Shown: piece after piece, positions 6,906-10,338 of the stretch
Layout of the letters: every line of letters starts with the position of its first letter
Numbering within the stretch: the first letter of the stretch is position 1
Source of the DNA: Gammaproteobacteria bacterium
GTDB lineage: Bacteria; Pseudomonadota; Gammaproteobacteria; Steroidobacterales; Steroidobacteraceae
Assembly (NCBI GenBank): GCA_003165495.1
Contig: PMMB01000249.1
Coordinates: 18,264 to 28,601, forward strand
Reading direction: 5' to 3'
DNA length: 10,338 nt
Notes under the pieces: generated by a model
Told to the model about the DNA's origin: nothing
What the model saw: only the letters and a program-made list of their open reading frames with translations
The model's database searches: none
Made by a program: the position numbers and the translations under genes

Positions 6906-7031
6906 CTACAGGCGAACGGCCGACGTGGAAAACGCGGTGGCGGCCGGCTTCTGGACGATCTGATCGAGAATCGCGGCAGCGGCGACCGCAATGACGATTG
7001 TAACTAAACATGCGGCAACGAAACTGCGCAT
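6906..7031 (-). CDS. Small single-pass membrane or secreted protein, 41 aa
   Basis: An unannotated-size gene: ATG at 7031, stop TAG at 6906-6908, with GGAGAG (7037-7042) and a 5-nt spacer, which is a good ribosome binding site. The product starts MRSF, has one strongly hydrophobic stretch at residues 4-22 (Val/Ala/Ile-rich), then ILDQIVQK and a short tail ending AFSTSAVRL. I associate short proteins with one helix and a tail of this kind (AF-T-S-x-VRL) with Rhizobiales genomes, where they are called hypothetical; this is memory, not a search. It is convergent with the chaperone gene, with a 7-bp gap, and has its own upstream space for a promoter. It could be a membrane micro-peptide or an accessory of a respiratory complex, but nothing in the sequence fixes a role. 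The main doubt is that the ORF is short. Confidence 0.65.
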   Translation of the reverse strand: MRSFVAACLVTIVIAVAAAAILDQIVQKPAATAFSTSAVRL

Positions 7032-7369
7032 TGTCACTCTCCGGGATGTCGTAGCTTTCTAAGAATAGCGCCGATCGACCTCAGAACCTACATCTCTCGA
7101 ATGTTCCCGTCGAAGAGACGAATCCGTCGACCGAGCCTCGCTCATGTAGACGGATAGTCCACGAATCCGGTCGCCAGGTCCAGCCGCGCCGCCGTTAGCG
7201 CAGTCGCCCGTCCGAGGCGAGAGGCTCGTATGATTCCGCGGTCGTCGCTCCGATTGACGCGATAAACGCCTGTCCCGATTCCGAGATTGCGCGGAGCGAT
7301 TTCACGCTGACGACGCCCCTCCGGTTTGCGTGAAGCCGGATTGTTCGGCGACAGTCAGAAGCGTCGAAT
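7032..7369. other. Intergenic stretch without a supported gene
   Basis: About 340 bp lie between the 41-aa gene and the permease gene's end. It should carry the promoter of the small gene and the 3' end of the minus-strand operon. I find no tRNA, no convincing terminator and no protein-like ORF. The best hairpin is a 5-bp TCCGG/CCGGA stem at about 7320-7340, without a T-run. One 28-codon ORF (7059-7145, minus) has no supporting features. Confidence 0.6.
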
Positions 7370-8269
7370 TCATAGCTTTGGCGGTTCCTCCATTGTGGCC
7401 GCTGTTCGCGCTGACTTCAGCATCTGGAGCGCCGCGTAGATCACGACCACCAATACGAGCCACCGCAGCCACACTATCGGCAGTGATTTAACGATGTAGG
7501 CGGCTACCAGGACACCGGGAATTCCGCCGAGCGTGAGTCCCAACGCGGCGCCGAGATTGTAACGGCCGCTGCGCACGAATCGGGCGCCACCGATCGGCAT
7601 GAGCAGGCCGCACGAGCCCATCATGATGGGGAAGGCCGCCAGGGGACTCATGCCGAGTAAGCTCACCAGAATGAGGCAGGGTGCATAGAGCCCAACGCCC
7701 AGCATCATCAAGGCTCCCAGGAGAGCATTGGCTGAAACTGCAAAGAGCAGCGGAAAACCGCGCAATCCCAACGCCTCGCCGCCACCAGGCATCCAGTGCA
7801 AGTTGCTCGCCAGGTACAGCAACGCCGCACACAGCAGGGCTCCGCCCATCCCTAGCTGAATGGCGCGGCGGGAGAGTCGCGCTACGAATCCGACGCCAAG
7901 CCACGCACCGAGAACGGCCGCAAGGATCATGCTGATGAGCGTGGTCAGATCCACACTGACGGTCGCGATAAATATCAGCGCCTGGGTCATGGTGGGCAGC
8001 GCCTGACCGGTGTTCAGGGTGCCCGGGATCTGTTCATCGGGCATCCGCCGGCGGAGCTTAAAATAGGCCGTCGTTGGGGCAAAGGATCCGATGCCGAGGG
8101 TATCGAAAAAGTTTGTGACGAAACCGACCAGCGCATCGGTGAAGCGCGGTGACTGCGCTGGCTCGCTGGCATTCCGGCTACGGGAACGCTCCAGTGTCCA
8201 CCAGCGCCCCACGTAAGCAAGGGCGACCAATGCCAGCACCGACACGAGGCCGACCGCACCGGTGTTCAA
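7370..8269 (-). CDS. TauE/SafE (TSUP) family permease
   Basis: A 299-residue integral membrane protein of the TSUP family, whose characterised members export sulfite, sulfoacetate or related organic anions; the substrate here is unknown. It starts at TTG 8269 with only a weak AGG upstream, so the exact start is uncertain. The N-terminus has an extra hydrophobic helix (about 5-23) and a basic linker rich in Arg/Ser. Then comes the first TSUP repeat, with GFVTNFFDTLGIGSFAPTT (about 50-68), followed by further helices. The second repeat has MMGSCGLLMPIGGARF and the LGLTLGGIPGVLVAAYIVK segment. About eight or nine membrane spans are visible. It lies 31 bp after the DUF885 gene in the same direction, suggesting co-transcription and perhaps export of a product of that pathway. 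The extra N-terminal helix and linker make it longer than the roughly 250-residue core of the family. Confidence 0.88.
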   Translation of the reverse strand: MNTGAVGLVSVLALVALAYVGRWWTLERSRSRNASEPAQSPRFTDALVGFVTNFFDTLGIGSFAPTTAYFKLRRRMPDEQIPGTLNTGQALPTMTQALIFIATVSVDLTTLISMILAAVLGAWLGVGFVARLSRRAIQLGMGGALLCAALLYLASNLHWMPGGGEALGLRGFPLLFAVSANALLGALMMLGVGLYAPCLILVSLLGMSPLAAFPIMMGSCGLLMPIGGARFVRSGRYNLGAALGLTLGGIPGVLVAAYIVKSLPIVWLRWLVLVVVIYAALQMLKSARTAATMEEPPKL

Positions 8270-8300
8270 GGCATCGAACCTGTGTGCTTTACCATCGGTC

Positions 8301-10055
8301 CTATTCCAACTCCGGGTACGGACCCTTACCGCCCTCTGCGATGAAACGATCGATGCGCGCCGTCAGAACCGGGAGCGGCACCGAGCCGAGTTCAAGCACC
8401 GTGTCGTGGAAAGCGCGCAGATTAAAATGCGCACCAAGAGCCTTTTCCGCCTTGGCGCGAGCCTTGAGAATCGCGTCCTCCCCAAGATAATAAGACAAGG
8501 CTTGTGCCGGCCAGGCGATGTATCGATCGACTTCCGTTTCAATTTCGTGTTCCGGAAGCGCGGTATTTTCACGGAAATAGGCGACCGCCCGATCACGGCT
8601 CCAGCCTTGCGAATGAATTCCGGTATCGACGACGAGACGCGCCGCGCGCCAGATCTGATAGTTCAGCATCCCGAAACGGTCGTAGGGCGTTTCGTACATG
8701 CCCATCTCCAGGCCCAGCAGCTCGCAATACAGCGCCCAGCCTTCGCCGTAGGCCGACAGATACGTGTGTTGGCGAAATTCCGGCTGTTGCTTATGTTCGA
8801 GGGCGAGGGGCATCTGAAACGCGTGACCGGGCGCGGACTCGTGCAGAGTCAGGGCAGTGAGGTTGTACAGAGGGCGGTTCGGCAAATCATAGGTGTTGAG
8901 CAAGTACACCCCCGGACCGCCGCGCCCGGCGGTGTAAAACGGAGCAAGATCCTCCGGCACGGGCCGGATACCAAAGCGGGCCCGCGGTAGCAGCCCAAAG
9001 AACTGTGAGGCTTTGCCGTCGAACCGTTTGGCGATCCACACCGCACGCATCAGAAGTTCCTCCGGCGTTTTTGCCTGGAATCGCGGATCCGTGCGCAGAA
9101 ATTTGAGGAACGCGGGAAAATCGCCCGTGAAGCCGGTTTCCTTCATGACGCCAAGCATTTGTTCATGCAGGCGGCCGACTTCCGACTCACCAAACGCGTG
9201 GATGGCGGCCGGGTCCTGATCGAGCGTCGTGAATTCCCGGATCTTGGCCCGATAGAAGGCCTGTCCGTCCGGCAAGTCGTAGGCGGCGAGGGAGGTGCGG
9301 GTGCCGGGTAAATATTCGGTGCGCATGAACTTCAAGAGTTCCCGGTACGCCGGCTGCACGGACTCGCGGATGGTGATGATCGCCAGTGCGCGAAGACTCA
9401 CCTTGTCGGGCTCCGGCACGCCCGGCATGTCCTTGAAAGGCGTGTAGAAGAGACTCGCCTCCGGTGTGGCCTCGGTGACCGCGGTGATCGAGGCGTCGCG
9501 CCCCTTGAGAGTGACTCGCGGTGGCGTGAATCCTCGTTTCAGACCCTGGCGCATTTCGTCCATTTGTTCGCGAAAATACCGCGGAATATCCCGCATTTGC
9601 CCAATCCAATTGCGATAGTCCTGTACTGTCCGATAGGGCCGGCGAGCCGTGGCACCTAGATCCGTCCAGAAGGTCGTGTCGGCATTCGCGGGCATCTCAT
9701 AATCGCGAAACTTCTGACTGGCGATGAGCGCTTCGATCTGCGGGCGATACACGTCGTAGTTCAGCTGCTCGGCGGAAGAGAGTTCTGCCCGCGGGATCGA
9801 GTCGAGCTTCTGCAGCACGTCTTGCCAAGTGCGAAGCCGCATCGCCTGGCTCGCCGGATCGGTCTTCGGCAGATGATCCCGAATCGGCTTCTGTGAGTCT
9901 TCATGGTCAGGGAGCTGCTCATCGCGCCACTGCCACTCGGCCGTGTAGATCGCTTGCAAGCGAGCATCTGCATCGTTGGTCTTTGACGTGAAGCCGGCGA
10001 TACCTAAGGTCATCGCGCATGCCGCGGCCAAGGCCCAGGGAGAGAGTGAGTGCAT
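8301..10055 (-). CDS. DUF885 family protein, secreted zinc-peptidase-like
   Basis: A 584-residue protein of the DUF885 family, related to gluzincin metallopeptidases of the M32/M3-like fold. I start at the ATG at 10055, preceded by AAGGGA (10062-10067) at 6 nt; the ATG at 10070 has no binding site. The N-terminus (WALAAACAMTLGIAGF) looks like a signal peptide, so export to the periplasm is likely, without a lipobox cysteine. The active-site motif is HESAPGH at residues 405-411 (HExxPGH, with H405, E406 and H411), and the likely third ligand E438 lies in AYGEGWALY. Length and motif order are as usual for the family. It sits 31 bp after a DadA-like gene and 31 bp before a permease gene on the same strand. 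A peptide- or amidated-substrate hydrolase role is plausible, but the substrates of this family are mostly unproven. Confidence 0.93.
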   Translation of the reverse strand: MHSLSPWALAAACAMTLGIAGFTSKTNDADARLQAIYTAEWQWRDEQLPDHEDSQKPIRDHLPKTDPASQAMRLRTWQDVLQKLDSIPRAELSSAEQLNYDVYRPQIEALIASQKFRDYEMPANADTTFWTDLGATARRPYRTVQDYRNWIGQMRDIPRYFREQMDEMRQGLKRGFTPPRVTLKGRDASITAVTEATPEASLFYTPFKDMPGVPEPDKVSLRALAIITIRESVQPAYRELLKFMRTEYLPGTRTSLAAYDLPDGQAFYRAKIREFTTLDQDPAAIHAFGESEVGRLHEQMLGVMKETGFTGDFPAFLKFLRTDPRFQAKTPEELLMRAVWIAKRFDGKASQFFGLLPRARFGIRPVPEDLAPFYTAGRGGPGVYLLNTYDLPNRPLYNLTALTLHESAPGHAFQMPLALEHKQQPEFRQHTYLSAYGEGWALYCELLGLEMGMYETPYDRFGMLNYQIWRAARLVVDTGIHSQGWSRDRAVAYFRENTALPEHEIETEVDRYIAWPAQALSYYLGEDAILKARAKAEKALGAHFNLRAFHDTVLELGSVPLPVLTARIDRFIAEGGKGPYPELE

Positions 10056-10061
10056 GACGGG

Positions 10062-10067
10062 TCCCTT
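10062..10067 (-). promoter_or_regulatory. Ribosome binding site deciding the DUF885 start
   Basis: AAGGGA on the minus strand lies 6 nt before the ATG at 10055. The earlier ATG at 10070 would place this site inside the coding region and has only A/T-rich sequence upstream. The later start also puts the hydrophobic signal-peptide core directly after the n-region. Confidence 0.65.
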
Positions 10068-10086
10068 CATGAGTAAATATTAGTAT

Positions 10087-10338
10087 TCAAACAGGCGCAC
10101 CGAACCGTTGCAGATCAAAGGCCGCAACGGGAAGTCGCGGGTTGCGTTCCGCCACGAGGTCCGCGACCAATTCGGCCGTGATGGGAGCGAGCGTAAGTCC
10201 GATGTGCTGATGTCCGATCGCGTAATAGAGCTTAGCCGGTCCCCGGACTTTACCGATACCGGGCAAATAGTCCGGCAAAACCGGACGTGCGCCCACCCAG
10301 CTCGGACCTTCGGGTGCGCAGGCATGGCCGATCGCGCG
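10087..10338 (-). CDS. DadA-like FAD-dependent D-amino-acid dehydrogenase/oxidase, C-terminal part
   Basis: The last 83 residues of a DAO-fold flavoprotein; the gene runs off the right edge, so the FAD-binding N-terminus is not visible. The visible sequence has WVGARPVLPDYLPGIG, then LYYAIGHQHIGLTLAPITAE and a closing FDLQRFG. This is the standard C-terminal pattern of DadA and related D-amino-acid or hydroxyproline oxidoreductases, in which the GHxHxGLT loop closes over the flavin. The frame is open from 10338 to the TGA at 10087-10089. The gap to the DUF885 start is 31 bp on the same strand, which supports an operon. The exact substrate (D-alanine, D-hydroxyproline or another amine) cannot be read from this piece. 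Confidence 0.87.
   Translation of the reverse strand, partial: RAIGHACAPEGPSWVGARPVLPDYLPGIGKVRGPAKLYYAIGHQHIGLTLAPITAELVADLVAERNPRLPVAAFDLQRFGAPV

Noticed and set aside
7059..7145. 28-codon minus-strand ORF upstream of the 41-aa gene
   Set aside because: Charged, without hydrophobic or family features, and with no clear ribosome binding site. It more likely overlaps the small gene's promoter and leader.
8262..8990. 242-codon plus-strand open frame antisense to the DUF885 gene
   Set aside because: No recognisable domain or ribosome binding site; it is opposite the HExxPGH region of a well supported gene.

Overview
The window is GC-rich (roughly 60%), densely packed DNA of a Pseudomonadota bacterium. 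The gene content points to an alphaproteobacterium (Rhizobiales/Bradyrhizobium-like), but this is inferred from family membership only and I cannot place the species. It splits into two blocks. Positions 1-6898 hold the end of a membrane-bound, molybdenum-type formate dehydrogenase (FDH3/FdhABC-like) locus and its accessory genes. Positions 7370-10338 hold an unrelated minus-strand group for amine or amino-acid and peptide metabolism.

Block 1. The window opens inside the iron-sulfur beta subunit (fdh3B, 5' end missing). It is followed in the same direction by the cytochrome b gamma subunit, which has a signal-peptide-like N-terminus and conserved membrane histidines. Convergent to these, on the minus strand (1480-3519), is a large protein with four [4Fe-4S] motifs. 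On reading, it looks like an HdrA-type protein with a degraded FAD site, fused to an MvhD-like stretch and a C-terminal four-cysteine module. A 107-bp divergent spacer separates it from a plus-strand run of five genes (3627-6898): DUF6505, DUF6352, DUF3305, DUF3306 and a TorD-type chaperone. The first four are joined by 4-nt stop/start overlaps (TTGA, TTGA, ATGA), two of them using TTG starts. From what is known of such loci, the TorD protein should help mature the molybdoenzyme subunit. The four DUF proteins have no established function and are probably assembly or maturation factors.

Junction. A 41-residue, single-membrane-segment protein with a good ribosome binding site lies on the minus strand at 6906-7031, convergent with torD. 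The roughly 340 bp after it contain no gene that I can support.

Block 2. Reading along the minus strand from the right edge, there is the C-terminus of a DadA-like FAD-dependent amino-acid dehydrogenase/oxidase, then a secreted DUF885 zinc-peptidase-like protein (HExxPGH motif), then a TauE/SafE (TSUP) permease. The gaps are about 31 bp each, so they form a likely operon. I saw no tRNA, rRNA, CRISPR array, insertion sequence or phage gene.
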